Source: Clostridiales bacterium
GTDB taxonomy: Bacteria; Bacillota; Clostridia; Lachnospirales; Lachnospiraceae
DNA: 64,000 nt
NCBI GenBank assembly: GCA_018376135.1
Contig: JAHABX010000018.1
Location: forward strand, 9,322-73,321
Reading direction: 5' to 3'
The notes under the pieces were generated by a model. The model did no database searches, was not told where the DNA came from, and was given only the letters and a program-made list of their open reading frames with translations. Shown here one piece after another: positions 16,188-25,976 of this stretch. Every line of letters begins with the position of its first letter. Position 1 is the first letter of the stretch. The translations under genes were made by a program, and so were the position numbers.

Positions 16188-17124
16188 TTATGAGAAAAGC
16201 CTGTGGAACCGTCTGACCAGGTGGGTGAATGGAGAGACGGATCCTTTTCAGGGGAAGATGGAGATGAAGCCCCTCAGGGAAGCGGAGTTAAAGGGGGATT
16301 CTGTCTATAATCCGGATCAGCTGGATCAGAAGAAGGTGGAGCAGTATCTGGATGATCTGAGCAAAAATAAAGAGATGCGGGCATTCCGTCTGTTTTATGC
16401 ACTGGGGTCGGTGGCGCTGTGCCTGCTTCTGATCTCTGTGCTTTTGCTGACCGTGTCCTATCTTCCGGTGCTGGGAAGTCCCACCGGACCCAATAACAAT
16501 GAGGTATCTGCCAGATATATTGAAAAGGGTATGGAGGAATCCGGAGCCGTCAATATTGTCACCAATATGATCTTAAGCTACCGCGGCTTCGATACCTTCG
16601 GAGAGACCTGTGTGCTCTTTATTGCGGCAACCTGTGTGATCATTCTGCTCCGCCGCAGTGAGAAGGAGATCGAGAATGCCAGAGAGACAGACTGGAAATA
16701 TGAGCCGAAGCCGGATGCGATCCTTCAGAAGGTCACGATCATTCTGGTACCGGTTATTTTTCTGTACGGTTTTTATATTATACTGAACGGTCATCTGTCC
16801 CCGGGCGGCGGTTTTTCAGGAGGAGCGACCATCGGGGCGGGGCTGATCCTGTATGTAACGACCTTTGGTTTCCACAGGACCCAGCGGTTCTTCGGTGAGA
16901 AGACCTACGACCTTGTGAAGGTGGGAGCCCTGTCTTTGTACAGTGTGACCATGATCTATTATTTCTATACGGGCGCGAACATGCTGAAAAATGTAATTCC
17001 TCTGGGAACGCCGGGAAATATTTTAAGCAGCGGCATGATCCTTCCGATCAACATTTTTGTTGGTCTGGAGGTGGCATGTACCATGTATGCGTTCTTTGCA
17101 TTATTCCGAAGAGGAGGTATGTGA
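16168..17124 (+). CDS. mrpB: MbhE-MrpB fusion-type antiporter subunit B
   Basis: A 318-residue protein. An N-terminal hydrophilic stretch of about 70 residues precedes an MbhE-like region (LLLTVSYLPVLGSPTGP; VTNMILSYRGFDTFGE). The C-terminal half is MrpB/MnhB, with NGHLSPGGGFSGGATIGAG and about four helices. The MbhE and MrpB parts, split between MrpA and MrpB in most bacteria, are joined here. The long charged N-terminus is unusual. It overlaps the upstream MbhD-type gene by 20 nt. Confidence 0.85.
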   Translation: MSRIRDNYEKSLWNRLTRWVNGETDPFQGKMEMKPLREAELKGDSVYNPDQLDQKKVEQYLDDLSKNKEMRAFRLFYALGSVALCLLLISVLLLTVSYLPVLGSPTGPNNNEVSARYIEKGMEESGAVNIVTNMILSYRGFDTFGETCVLFIAATCVIILLRRSEKEIENARETDWKYEPKPDAILQKVTIILVPVIFLYGFYIILNGHLSPGGGFSGGATIGAGLILYVTTFGFHRTQRFFGEKTYDLVKVGALSLYSVTMIYYFYTGANMLKNVIPLGTPGNILSSGMILPINIFVGLEVACTMYAFFALFRRGGM

Positions 17125-17125
17125 T

Positions 17126-17503
17126 ATGGGACCGAATCTGTGGGTGAATGTGGAGGAGATCGCGGCAGTGATCCTGTTTGGCGTGGGATTTACGACTCTG
17201 CTCCTTCATAAAAATATGATCAAGAAAATTATCGGACTGAATATCATGGACACGTCGGTATATCTGTTTCTGGCGGCGATGGGCTATGTGGACGGAAGGG
17301 TGGCTCCTATCGTGGTAAATGGAGATACCAGTGTGGAAAGGTATATCAATCCCATTCCCAGCGGTCTGGTGCTGACCGGCATCGTGGTATCGGTCAGTGT
17401 GACTGCTCTGATGCTGGCACTGACCATCCGCCTGTACCGCAGATATCATTCGCTGGATCTGGATGAGATTCTGATCCGGATGCAGAAGGAGGAGCTGAAA
17501 TGA
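17126..17503 (+). CDS. mrpC: Mrp-type antiporter subunit C (MrpC/NuoK-like)
   Basis: A 125-residue, three-helix protein homologous to NuoK, with LLLHKNMIKKIIGLNIMDTSVYLFL and PIPSGLVLTGIVVSVSVTAL. The start at 17126 is favoured by GAGGAGG (17111-17117); the upstream in-frame ATG at 17057 is deep inside mrpB. It overlaps the next gene by 4 nt (ATGA). Confidence 0.9.
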   Translation: MGPNLWVNVEEIAAVILFGVGFTTLLLHKNMIKKIIGLNIMDTSVYLFLAAMGYVDGRVAPIVVNGDTSVERYINPIPSGLVLTGIVVSVSVTALMLALTIRLYRRYHSLDLDEILIRMQKEELK

Positions 17504-18999
17504 GTTTTGTACAGAATTTTCCATGCTTCTCCATCGTACTGTGTATGGTGGCAGGTATCCTGTCCACACCGATGAAAGGGAAAAATGCCAAAAGGATGAC
17601 CATGGCGGTGGTGACGCTGGTGGCGCTCATGTCGGCGGCAACGCTGTTCTATGTGATGTCCGCCGGAAGCAGCTATATCTATACCATGGGAAAATATCCG
17701 GCGCCCTGGGGCAATGAGCTTCGTGTGGGCGTGCTGGAGGCGATGCTGGCTCTGGTATTTGCTCTTGTGATGCTGTTCTCTCTTGCGGGGGGAATGGATC
17801 ATGTGTTCAAGGATGTGAACGAGGAGAAGATCAACCTGTACTTTATTCTGGTGGATCTGCTTCTGAGCTCGCTGCTGGCGATCATCTACACCAACGACCT
17901 GTTCACCGGTTATGTATTTGTGGAGATCAATACCATTGCGGCCTGCGGCATGATCATGATCCGGGAGAGCGGACGCTCCATACTGGCGGCGACCCGCTAT
18001 ATGGTCATGAGTCTGATCGGATCCGGTCTGTTTCTGATCAGTCTTGCCATGCTCTATGATATTACCGGGCATCTGCTCATGCAGCCTGCCCATGAGGCGA
18101 TGGTGAGGCTGACGCAGGCAGGAGAATACGAGGTTCCGCTGCTGGTCATTATCAGCTTCAGTACGGTGGGACTGGCGATCAAGAGCGGGCTGTATCCCTT
18201 TCATTCCTGGATGCCGGATGCTTATGGCTATTCCACGATTTCCAGCAGCTCGATCCTGTCCAGTCTGGTATCCAAAAGTTATATTATTCTGCTGATCAAG
18301 ATCTTTTACCGGGTGATCGGATTTGACACGGTGGTCACCAGTAAGATCGTAAATGTGCTGTTCGTATTCGGACTGATCGGTATGATCATGGGCTCGGTCA
18401 GCGCCATTATGGCAAAGGATATCTACAAGATGATCGCTTATTCGTCCGTGGCGCAGATCGGATATATCTATATGGGGATCGGTCTTGGAACCGAGGCAGG
18501 GATGACGGCGGCGATCTTCCATATCCTGACCCATGCAGTCACCAAATCCTTGTTGTTCCTGTCGGCAAAGGGACTGAATGATGCTTCCGGGCGTAAGCGG
18601 GTCTATCCGGCGCTCCAGGGGGCGGCATACCGGAATCCGCTTGCGGGAGCGGCATTTCTGGTGGGCAGTCTGTCCATGGTGGGTATTCCCATGCTGGCAG
18701 GCTTTATATCAAAGCTTTTGTTTGCCACGGCAGCTCTTGGAGCAAGTCCGATGAAGGTACTGAGCACCCTGATCGTACTGGCAGTCAGCACGGTGCTGAA
18801 CGCGGTCTATTTCCTGCATACGGTCATAAGGATCTATACGCCGGTGGATGTGCCGGAGGAGTTCAAAGGGACGCGGATCCGCACCGGAGCAGGCGCGGCG
18901 GCAGCGCTGTTCTGCCTGATCATTATGAATTTTCTGATGGGACTTTTGTCCCAGCCTATTACAGATCTGATTCATCTTGGAATTGAGATGTTTGCGTAG
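17500..18999 (+). CDS. Proton-conducting antiporter subunit 1 (MrpD/NuoN family)
   Basis: A 499-residue, about 14-helix protein of the complex I antiporter-like family (NuoL/M/N, MrpA/D). Key channel residues appear present: Glu142 in FVEINTIAACG (TM5) and Lys228 in GLAIKSGLYPFHSWMPDA (TM7). It is the most divergent of four such paralogues in this operon, with STISSSSILSS in place of APAPASA. It probably carries one cation or proton translocation path. It overlaps mrpC by 4 nt. Confidence 0.88.
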   Translation: MSFVQNFPCFSIVLCMVAGILSTPMKGKNAKRMTMAVVTLVALMSAATLFYVMSAGSSYIYTMGKYPAPWGNELRVGVLEAMLALVFALVMLFSLAGGMDHVFKDVNEEKINLYFILVDLLLSSLLAIIYTNDLFTGYVFVEINTIAACGMIMIRESGRSILAATRYMVMSLIGSGLFLISLAMLYDITGHLLMQPAHEAMVRLTQAGEYEVPLLVIISFSTVGLAIKSGLYPFHSWMPDAYGYSTISSSSILSSLVSKSYIILLIKIFYRVIGFDTVVTSKIVNVLFVFGLIGMIMGSVSAIMAKDIYKMIAYSSVAQIGYIYMGIGLGTEAGMTAAIFHILTHAVTKSLLFLSAKGLNDASGRKRVYPALQGAAYRNPLAGAAFLVGSLSMVGIPMLAGFISKLLFATAALGASPMKVLSTLIVLAVSTVLNAVYFLHTVIRIYTPVDVPEEFKGTRIRTGAGAAAALFCLIIMNFLMGLLSQPITDLIHLGIEMFA

Positions 19000-19014
19000 A
19001 GAGGAGGAGTGAAG

Positions 19015-20499
19015 ATGACCGTTACTTATTTACTTGGAGCAGCGATTCTGCTTCCGGTTCTGTCGGGGCTTTTCCTGCTCTTCTTTCAGGACCGGTGGGC
19101 GAACCGGACTGTAAAATGTACGTTTATTTTTCTGGTGCTGGCAGTGACCAGCGCACTTGTGGTGCGTCTGATGTTCATGGAGGATTATGAGCTGGTGCTC
19201 TGGAGTCTGACGGATACACTGGATATTCGTGTGCGTATGGATGACCTGACCCGGCTGTTTGCGGGGATGACCGCTGCGGCATGGACGCTGGGAGGCGTGT
19301 TTTCTTTTGAATATATGAAGCATGAGGAGCATGAGGACCGCTATTTTGGATTCTACCTGATCGTTATGGGTGTGCTGATCTCACTGGATCATGCGGGAAA
19401 TCTGGTGACACTGTATCTGTTCTTTGAGATGATGACGCTGACCTCGCTTCCTCTGGTCCTGCATAATTTAAGTCATGAGGCAGTCATGGCAGGACTGAAG
19501 TATCTGTTCTATTCCATAGCGGGAGCATTTGCGGCGCTTTTCGGTATCTTTTATCTGTATGCACACGGGATCGGCGGCTCTTTTGCGGAGGGCGGATTCC
19601 TGATGAAGATGGATTCCTATACCGGAAGCTATGGAATGACACTCTTTGTACTGATGCTGGTGATCGTGGGCTTTGGTACGAAGGCGGGTATGTTCCCCAT
19701 GCACGGGTGGCTTCCCACGGCGCATCCGGTGGCTCCGGCTCCGGCAAGTGCGGTGCTGTCCGGTATTATTACCAAATCCGGTGTGCTGGCGATCATCCGT
19801 GTGATCTTTTATACGGCAGGCGCTGATGTTATCCGTGGAACCTGGGTACAGTATACGTGGATGACTCTTGCGCTGATCACGGTGTTCATGGGCTCCATGA
19901 TGGCTTATAAGGAGCCGCTTCTGAAGAAACGGCTTGCTTATTCCACGGTCAGTCAGGTGTCTTATATTCTGTTTGGTCTGTCCGTACTGAATGCAGACGG
20001 AATGACCGGAGCACTGTCACATTTTGTATTCCACAGTGTGGTCAAGAACTGTCTGTTCCTGGCAGCCGGTGCGATCATCTACCGTACCGGAAAGACCATG
20101 GTGAGTGAGCTTAAAGGGATCGGCAAGGAGATGCCGGTGACCATGTGGTGTTTTACGCTGGTATCCGTCACCCTGGTAGGTATCCCGCCCACCAGTGGAT
20201 TTGTCAGTAAATGGTATCTGGCAGTGGGATCACTGGAGGCGGGAATGGGTGCGTATGCATGGATCGGTCCTGTGGTGCTTCTCCTGAGCGCCATGCTGAC
20301 CGCAGGCTATCTGCTGCCCATATCCATACAGGCATTCTTCCCGGGAATCGGGTATGAGTATGACCGTCTGGAGAAAAAGGAGCCGAATCTTCTGATGACG
20401 GTGCCTATGGTGCTGTTTACAGCGGCTGCGGTGCTGTTCGGTATGTTCCCGGCGGGATTTCTTGGGTTCCTGCAGAATATTGCAGCAGGGCTGTTATAA
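19015..20499 (+). CDS. Proton-conducting antiporter subunit 2 (MrpD/NuoM family)
   Basis: A 494-residue multi-helix membrane protein of the same family. Glu138 (LFFEMMTLTSLPLVLHN) and Lys223 (GFGTKAGMFPMHGWLPTAHPVAPAPASA) are conserved. The start at 19015 is chosen because GAGGAGG (19001-19007) lies 7 nt upstream; a GTG at 19009 overlaps that site. It is separated from the preceding subunit by 15 nt. Confidence 0.9.
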   Translation: MTVTYLLGAAILLPVLSGLFLLFFQDRWANRTVKCTFIFLVLAVTSALVVRLMFMEDYELVLWSLTDTLDIRVRMDDLTRLFAGMTAAAWTLGGVFSFEYMKHEEHEDRYFGFYLIVMGVLISLDHAGNLVTLYLFFEMMTLTSLPLVLHNLSHEAVMAGLKYLFYSIAGAFAALFGIFYLYAHGIGGSFAEGGFLMKMDSYTGSYGMTLFVLMLVIVGFGTKAGMFPMHGWLPTAHPVAPAPASAVLSGIITKSGVLAIIRVIFYTAGADVIRGTWVQYTWMTLALITVFMGSMMAYKEPLLKKRLAYSTVSQVSYILFGLSVLNADGMTGALSHFVFHSVVKNCLFLAAGAIIYRTGKTMVSELKGIGKEMPVTMWCFTLVSVTLVGIPPTSGFVSKWYLAVGSLEAGMGAYAWIGPVVLLLSAMLTAGYLLPISIQAFFPGIGYEYDRLEKKEPNLLMTVPMVLFTAAAVLFGMFPAGFLGFLQNIAAGLL

Positions 20500-20511
20500 G
20501 GGAGGGAGACA

Positions 20512-21990
20512 ATGAACGGTGTATATCTGGTTCTCCCGGTAGTGCTTCCCATTGTAGGCGGAGCGCTCATACCGCTTCTGCATCTGCCGGAGAAAAGAAG
20601 GAATCTGTGTCTGGAGGTTCTGGTTCTTCTGACCTCCGTAATCGCCTTTGCCTGTGTCTTCCGGCGTCCGGAGGAGGGATTTGTCCTGTTCCATCTGACC
20701 GGTAATCTGGACTTTGCCCTGGGACTGGACGGGCTGGGCAGTGTCTTTACCTGTCTGATCGCTTTTCTGTGGCCCCTGGCGACGCTGTATGCCTTTGAAT
20801 ACATGCGTCATGAAGAACGGACGACCAGCTTCTTTTCCTTTTATACGATGACCTACGGTGTCACCCTGGGTATCGCCATGGCGAAGAATCTGGTGACCAT
20901 GTATCTGTTTTATGAGCTTTTGACGCTGGTGTCGGTGTATCTGGTCATGCACCCCATGACCAAGAAGGCGATCCGTGCCAGCCGCACATACCTGTACTAT
21001 TCCATCGGCGGCGCTGCTTTTGCGTTTATTTCCCTGGTGTTCCTGATCATTTTTGGAAATACGACGGATTTTATCATGGGCGGCGTGCTGAATATGGACA
21101 AGATCGGCCAAAATACGCAGATGATGCTGTTTATCTATCTGCTGGCATTCTGGGGATTTGGTGTAAAAGCGGCAGTATTTCCGTTTCAGGGATGGCTGCC
21201 AAAGGCTTCTGTGGCGCCGACTCCGGTTACGGCACTTCTGCATGCGGTGGCAGTGGTAAAATCCGGTGCGTTTGCAGTGATGAGGATCACCTATTACAGC
21301 TTCGGAGCGGACTTTATCCGCGGCACGTGGGTGCATTTTGCAGTAATGAGCATTGCCATGCTCAGTATTCTCTACGGCTCCACCATGGCTGTAAAGGAGA
21401 CGCATTTTAAGAGAAGGCTGGCTTTTTCCACGGTCAGCAACCTGTCCTATATTCTGCTTGGCGTGACCATGATGAGTCCTCTGGGACTTCTGGCAGGGCT
21501 CTGCCATCTGGTATTTCATGCCATTATGAAGATCGGTGCATTTTTCAGTGCAGGTGCAGTGCTCCATCAGAGTAAGAAGGAATATGTGGACGAACTGAAC
21601 GGACTTGCTTATCGGATGCCCTTTGTCTTTACCACGTTTACGATCTGTGGTCTGTCACTGATCGGTATTCCCGGGTTTGCAGGATTCATCAGCAAGTGGA
21701 ATATTGCGGCGGCTGCCATGGAGACGGGACGGAGTTTCCCCTATGCATATGCTGCGGTGGGAGTTCTTCTGTATTCTGCATTGATGACCGGAATCTATGT
21801 CCTGACCGTTTCTGTGAGAGCCTGGTTCCCGGATAAGGGTTATGATGCACGGTCCAATGAGGGAATCACAGATCCGGGCTGGGAGATGAAACTTCCCCTT
21901 GGTATCTTTGCGGCAGCGATTGTGATACTTGGACTTTGTTCGGAGCCGCTGGTGCAGATTCTCAGGACAGTGGCGAATGGATTATTTTAG
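20512..21990 (+). CDS. Proton-conducting antiporter subunit 3 (MrpD/NuoM family)
   Basis: A 492-residue multi-helix paralogue with Glu135 (LFYELLTLVSVYLV) and Lys219 (GFGVKAAVFPFQGWLPKASVAPTPVTA). AGGGAGG precedes the ATG, 12 nt after the previous stop. It retains all residues expected for an active translocation path, so it is not a degenerate copy. Confidence 0.9.
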   Translation: MNGVYLVLPVVLPIVGGALIPLLHLPEKRRNLCLEVLVLLTSVIAFACVFRRPEEGFVLFHLTGNLDFALGLDGLGSVFTCLIAFLWPLATLYAFEYMRHEERTTSFFSFYTMTYGVTLGIAMAKNLVTMYLFYELLTLVSVYLVMHPMTKKAIRASRTYLYYSIGGAAFAFISLVFLIIFGNTTDFIMGGVLNMDKIGQNTQMMLFIYLLAFWGFGVKAAVFPFQGWLPKASVAPTPVTALLHAVAVVKSGAFAVMRITYYSFGADFIRGTWVHFAVMSIAMLSILYGSTMAVKETHFKRRLAFSTVSNLSYILLGVTMMSPLGLLAGLCHLVFHAIMKIGAFFSAGAVLHQSKKEYVDELNGLAYRMPFVFTTFTICGLSLIGIPGFAGFISKWNIAAAAMETGRSFPYAYAAVGVLLYSALMTGIYVLTVSVRAWFPDKGYDARSNEGITDPGWEMKLPLGIFAAAIVILGLCSEPLVQILRTVANGLF

Positions 21991-22005
21991 GAGAGGAGAA
22001 AAGCA

Positions 22006-24168
22006 ATGAATGGTGATTTGATGATATTTCATGTGGTCTGGTTCCCGTTTGCGGCGGCTTTTCTCTGCTACCTGGCAGGAAGAAAGAGCAGGGGGCTTCG
22101 GGACCGTCTTGTTCAGCTTTCCGTAATCCTGGAGGCAGGAATGATGTTCCTCGCCGTCCTTCAGTTCTGGGGAAACGGTGCACCTCTGACCTTTGTCTGG
22201 GAGGGCTTCTGTATGCAGGGACTGTATCTGAAGCTGGATCATTTCCGGGCGCTTTACGGAGGGATCGCCGTGTGTATGTGGATGATGACCGGGATCTTTT
22301 CCAGAGAATATTTTTCTCATTATCGGAACAGGAACCGCTATTATTTCTTTTTTCTGCTGACCCTCGGGGCTACGGTGGGTGTATTTTTGTCAGCTGATCT
22401 GTATACGACCTTCCTTTTCTTCGAGATCATGTCACTGACCTCCTATGTGTGGGTGGTTCATGATGAGAAGCCGGCTGCCATGAAAGCCGGGGAGATCTAC
22501 CTTGCCATTGCAGTCATCGGCGGGCTGGTCATGCTGATGGGGCTGTTCCTTCTGTATGATGCGGTGGGGACTCTCCGCATGTCAGAGCTTCACGATGCAG
22601 TGGGGGCAGTCTGGACGGAGAGGTCCGGACAGATCTATGCGGCAGGTTTTTGTATGCTGTTTGGTTTTGGCGCCAAGGCGGGTATGTTTCCCCTTCACAT
22701 CTGGCTTCCAAAGGCCCATCCGGTGGCACCGGCACCTGCCAGTGCACTGCTGTCCGGTATTCTGACCAAGACAGGTGTGTTCGGAGTGCTGGTGGTCTGT
22801 ACGGAGATCTTCCGGTATGATCCCCGGTGGGGAAGGCTGATCCTGTATCTGGGTGTGGTCACTATGTTCGGCGGTGCGTTGCTGGCGGTCTTCTCCATCG
22901 ATCTGAAGCGTACACTGGCATGCTCTTCCATGTCTCAGATCGGATTTATTCTGGTAGGAGCCGGCATGCTGGAGCTTCTTGGAGAAGAAAATGCACTGGC
23001 GGCTTATGGAACGGTTCTCCATATGGTGAATCATTCGCTGATCAAGCTGGTATTGTTCATGGCGGCAGGTGTGGTCTATATGAATCTGCATGCGCTGGAT
23101 TTAAATGAGATCCGCGGCTTTGGAAGGAAGCGTCCGCTTCTGAAGGGAATCTTTCTGGTGGGTGCGCTCGGCATCTGCGGAATACCGGGCTTCAGCGGAT
23201 ATCTGAGTAAAACCATGCTGCATGAGAGTATCGTGGAGTATGCGGTGGAGCTGGCGGCACACGGAGAACCCACACTGTGGATCCGTTCCATTGAGTGGAT
23301 CTTTCTGATCACCGGAGGTATGACCATTGCTTACATGACGAAGATCTTTGTGGCAGTGTTTGTGGAGAAGAACCCGCGCCGTCAGGCGGAATTCGATGCG
23401 AAGAAACGGTATATGAATCCGGAGAGCACTTTTGCGCTTCTGACTCCGGCAGTCTACTTGTTCCTGCTGGGTGTATGGCAGTGGAGAGCGATGAGTCTTG
23501 TCCGGGGGGCTGCAGTGGAATTTCTGGGCGCAGACAGCAGCTTTTCCATCTATGGGATCCATTTCTTCAGTCTGGGGAATTTAAAAGGAGCAGCCATATC
23601 TCTGACTGTGGGTATGGTGGTATATTTTGGATTGATACGGAGGTTCCTGATGAGAAAGGATGACTGTCAGGAGCGGATCTATGTGAATGTATGGCCGCAC
23701 TGGCTGGACCTGGAGAATCTGGTCTACCGTCCGGTACTGGAAAAGGCGGCGGTTATGGCGGCAGGGGGTATCTGTCGTCTGGCGGATCAGCTGTATCTGA
23801 CAAGGATATGCTTAAAGGCGCTTCTGGAGATTTCGGCATTTCTCAGCCGTGTCTGTGATCATATGATGGATGGGGTTCTGCTGCTGCTTCGCAGCACCAC
23901 TCACAGAAGCGGAACGGAGAAGCATGTATATCTGATCGGTTCAAAGTTCTCCAGAACACTGGGATCTATACTGGATAATTTTACCCGGGTGCTGAACCAT
24001 ACGATTTTCCGTAAGAACCCCATTGAGCGGTCCTTTGTGGTAACATTTGCAGAGTGGGAGGAAGTGATGCACAGGACGAACCGTCTGATCGGCGCCAGCC
24101 TGTCCTTTGGTCTGATGCTTGCAGCAATCGGTCTTGCGCTGACATTGATCTATCTGCTTTGGTGGTAG
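22006..24168 (+). CDS. Proton-conducting antiporter subunit 4, long form (MrpA/NuoL-like)
   Basis: A 720-residue protein. The first 500 or so residues are the 14-helix antiporter fold with Glu140 (LFFEIMSLTSYVWV) and Lys224 (GFGAKAGMFPLHIWLPKAHPVAPAPASA). The C-terminal 200 residues form an extension with a further helix (near GMVVYFGLI), a soluble linker and a last membrane helix at the very end, reminiscent of the lateral-helix extension of NuoL. The MbhD/MbhE parts of classical MrpA are encoded separately upstream. It is the last gene of the operon, 17 nt before the MATE gene. Confidence 0.88.
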   Translation: MNGDLMIFHVVWFPFAAAFLCYLAGRKSRGLRDRLVQLSVILEAGMMFLAVLQFWGNGAPLTFVWEGFCMQGLYLKLDHFRALYGGIAVCMWMMTGIFSREYFSHYRNRNRYYFFFLLTLGATVGVFLSADLYTTFLFFEIMSLTSYVWVVHDEKPAAMKAGEIYLAIAVIGGLVMLMGLFLLYDAVGTLRMSELHDAVGAVWTERSGQIYAAGFCMLFGFGAKAGMFPLHIWLPKAHPVAPAPASALLSGILTKTGVFGVLVVCTEIFRYDPRWGRLILYLGVVTMFGGALLAVFSIDLKRTLACSSMSQIGFILVGAGMLELLGEENALAAYGTVLHMVNHSLIKLVLFMAAGVVYMNLHALDLNEIRGFGRKRPLLKGIFLVGALGICGIPGFSGYLSKTMLHESIVEYAVELAAHGEPTLWIRSIEWIFLITGGMTIAYMTKIFVAVFVEKNPRRQAEFDAKKRYMNPESTFALLTPAVYLFLLGVWQWRAMSLVRGAAVEFLGADSSFSIYGIHFFSLGNLKGAAISLTVGMVVYFGLIRRFLMRKDDCQERIYVNVWPHWLDLENLVYRPVLEKAAVMAAGGICRLADQLYLTRICLKALLEISAFLSRVCDHMMDGVLLLLRSTTHRSGTEKHVYLIGSKFSRTLGSILDNFTRVLNHTIFRKNPIERSFVVTFAEWEEVMHRTNRLIGASLSFGLMLAAIGLALTLIYLLWW

Positions 24169-24185
24169 AAAGAAGGGTGTTGAGA

Positions 24186-25544
24186 ATGAACAGGAAGAAA
24201 AGAGATACACTGGATATGACAGAAGGCAGTCCGGCAAAGGTACTGCTTGTCTTTGCGGTGCCGATTATCCTGTCCAATCTGTTTCAGCAGCTTTATAATA
24301 TTATAGACAGCCTGATCGTGGGGAATTATCTGGGAGCGGACGCACTGGCGGCAGTGGGTTCTGCAGGCACGATCACGGCGGTCATCATTCAGCTGGCTTC
24401 CGGTCTTGCACTGGGAGCCTCTGTGATCATTGCCCAGTATTTTGGGGCAGGAAAGAGAGAGGAGATCCGGGTCTGTATGACGACCATCTCCGTTTTCGCG
24501 GTCGGTGTGGGAGCAGTGACGACTCTGCTGACCCAGATCTTTGCGGTACCGATCCTTCAGCTTGTGAAGACACCGTCAGAGATCATGGGGTACAGTGTGG
24601 ATTATCTGATCATCTATTTCTGGGGAAGTGTGGCGATCTTCCTGTATAATGCACTGAATGCGGTGTATATTGCCCTGGGGGATTCCCGGACGCCGCTTTA
24701 TTTCCTGATCCTTGCCTTTTTCCTGAATGTGGCGGGGGATCTGTTCTTCATTGTCACCTGTTCCATGGGAGTCGGGGGAGGGGCGCTGGCGACCACGTTG
24801 TCACAGGCAGTCTGTACGGTGCTTTCACTGCTCGTACTGGAGAAAAAGATGCGGCGGATCGGTATGGGAAGAGCGCAGAAGCTCTTTGATCAGAAGGAAT
24901 TTGTCCGTATGATGCGGATTGCAGTTCCGGCGGCACTGCAGCAGTCGGTAGTCTCTGTCGGAAATGTTCTGGTACAATCGGTGATCAACGGCTTTGGTCC
25001 TGCAGTCATGGCAGGATGTACGGCGGCAAATAAGGCAGTGAATCTGGTATCCACCATACCGATCAACTGGGGAAATGCCCTGTCCAATTTTGTGGGACAG
25101 AACGTGGGAGCAAAGAAGCCGGAACGGATCTCTGCAGGTGTGAAAGCATCCATTCTGGTGACCGGAGCCATATCCGCTGTCATGACAGTCATCATGGAGC
25201 TGAGTGCAGAACAGATCATAAGCTGGTTTGTGGAGGAGGAAGAGTCCCTGGAGGTGATCCGGGTGGGAGCCTCCTATCTGCGGGTGACGGCACTGTTTAT
25301 GATCGTCTTTTCGGTCTACATGATCATTAAATCTGTATTTAAGGGAACCGGTGATATGAAATGGTTCGTGGGTCTTACCCTCAGCAGCCTTGGGATCCGG
25401 GTGTTCTGTGCATTCACGCTGACGCCTGTGTTCGGGGAAGGGATACTGTGGTGGAGTATTGTGATCGGGTGGTGTGCAGCGACTGTCCCAACAGTAATAC
25501 ACTATTTTGGCGGAAGCTGGAAAAAGCACAGTCTGATTACGTAA
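24186..25544 (+). CDS. MATE family efflux transporter
   Basis: A 452-residue, 12-helix membrane protein of the MATE superfamily, which exports cationic drugs or metabolites in exchange for Na+ or H+. The N-terminal family motif is PIILSNLFQQLYNIIDSLIVGNYLG and the pseudo-repeat begins near AVPAALQQSVVSVGNVLVQ. The start at 24186 gives the normal N-terminus MNRKKRDTLDMTEG; an in-frame ATG at 24054 inside the upstream gene is rejected. It follows the antiporter operon by 17 nt and may be co-transcribed, so the cation gradient could power it. Confidence 0.93.
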   Translation: MNRKKRDTLDMTEGSPAKVLLVFAVPIILSNLFQQLYNIIDSLIVGNYLGADALAAVGSAGTITAVIIQLASGLALGASVIIAQYFGAGKREEIRVCMTTISVFAVGVGAVTTLLTQIFAVPILQLVKTPSEIMGYSVDYLIIYFWGSVAIFLYNALNAVYIALGDSRTPLYFLILAFFLNVAGDLFFIVTCSMGVGGGALATTLSQAVCTVLSLLVLEKKMRRIGMGRAQKLFDQKEFVRMMRIAVPAALQQSVVSVGNVLVQSVINGFGPAVMAGCTAANKAVNLVSTIPINWGNALSNFVGQNVGAKKPERISAGVKASILVTGAISAVMTVIMELSAEQIISWFVEEEESLEVIRVGASYLRVTALFMIVFSVYMIIKSVFKGTGDMKWFVGLTLSSLGIRVFCAFTLTPVFGEGILWWSIVIGWCAATVPTVIHYFGGSWKKHSLIT

Positions 25545-25558
25545 GAGGAGAGTAGATA

Positions 25559-25888
25559 ATGGAGTTGTTAAAATTACTGGAAGTTATGCTGGAACATATT
25601 GTGGAGGCAGCGATCCTGCTGTTTGAATTTATCGGCGTGGGAATTATTATTTTTTCCGGCATTCGGGGCTTTTTTCTGTATCTGCGCCGGTCCCCTTCCA
25701 CAAAGCTGACCCTTGCCAAGGGGCTTGCCATGGGACTGGAGTTCAAGCTGGGAAGTGAGATCCTGAGAACGGTCGTAGTCAGGGAGTGGACAGAGATCGC
25801 CACGGTGGCAGGGATCATTGCGCTCAGAGCGGCTCTGACATTCCTGATCCACTGGGAGATCAAGGAAGAGGAGAAAGGAATACAGTGA
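25559..25888 (+). CDS. DUF1622 family membrane protein
   Basis: A 109-residue protein with three predicted membrane helices and the family pattern ILLFEFIGVGIIIFSGIRGF, LAKGLAMGLEFKLGSEILRT and IIALRAALTFLIHWE. Members are widespread in bacteria and of unknown function. It follows the MATE gene by 14 nt and ends before a strong terminator. Confidence 0.85.
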   Translation: MELLKLLEVMLEHIVEAAILLFEFIGVGIIIFSGIRGFFLYLRRSPSTKLTLAKGLAMGLEFKLGSEILRTVVVREWTEIATVAGIIALRAALTFLIHWEIKEEEKGIQ

Positions 25889-25924
25889 GAAAAGGCACTG
25901 GGTTTTAGAAATGGCATAAAAAGG

Positions 25925-25948
25925 GGTGCGGCTTTTATAAGCCGCACC
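25925..25948. terminator. Bidirectional terminator between DUF1622 and folT
   Basis: GGTGCGGCT/AGCCGCACC stem. On the minus strand it is followed by CCTTTTT, so it mainly serves folT; on the plus strand the T-run is weak. Confidence 0.75.
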
Positions 25949-25976
25949 TCAAAATGATTCGGGAGTTCTTATGATA

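Noticed and set aside
14801..24168. Membrane-bound hydrogenase or complex I
   Set aside because: No NiFe large or small subunit, NuoH-like or iron-sulfur subunits are encoded; only ion-translocating modules are present.
24054..24185. N-terminal extension of the MATE transporter
   Set aside because: It overlaps the end of the last antiporter gene in another frame and does not look like MATE; the start at 24186 gives the usual N-terminus.
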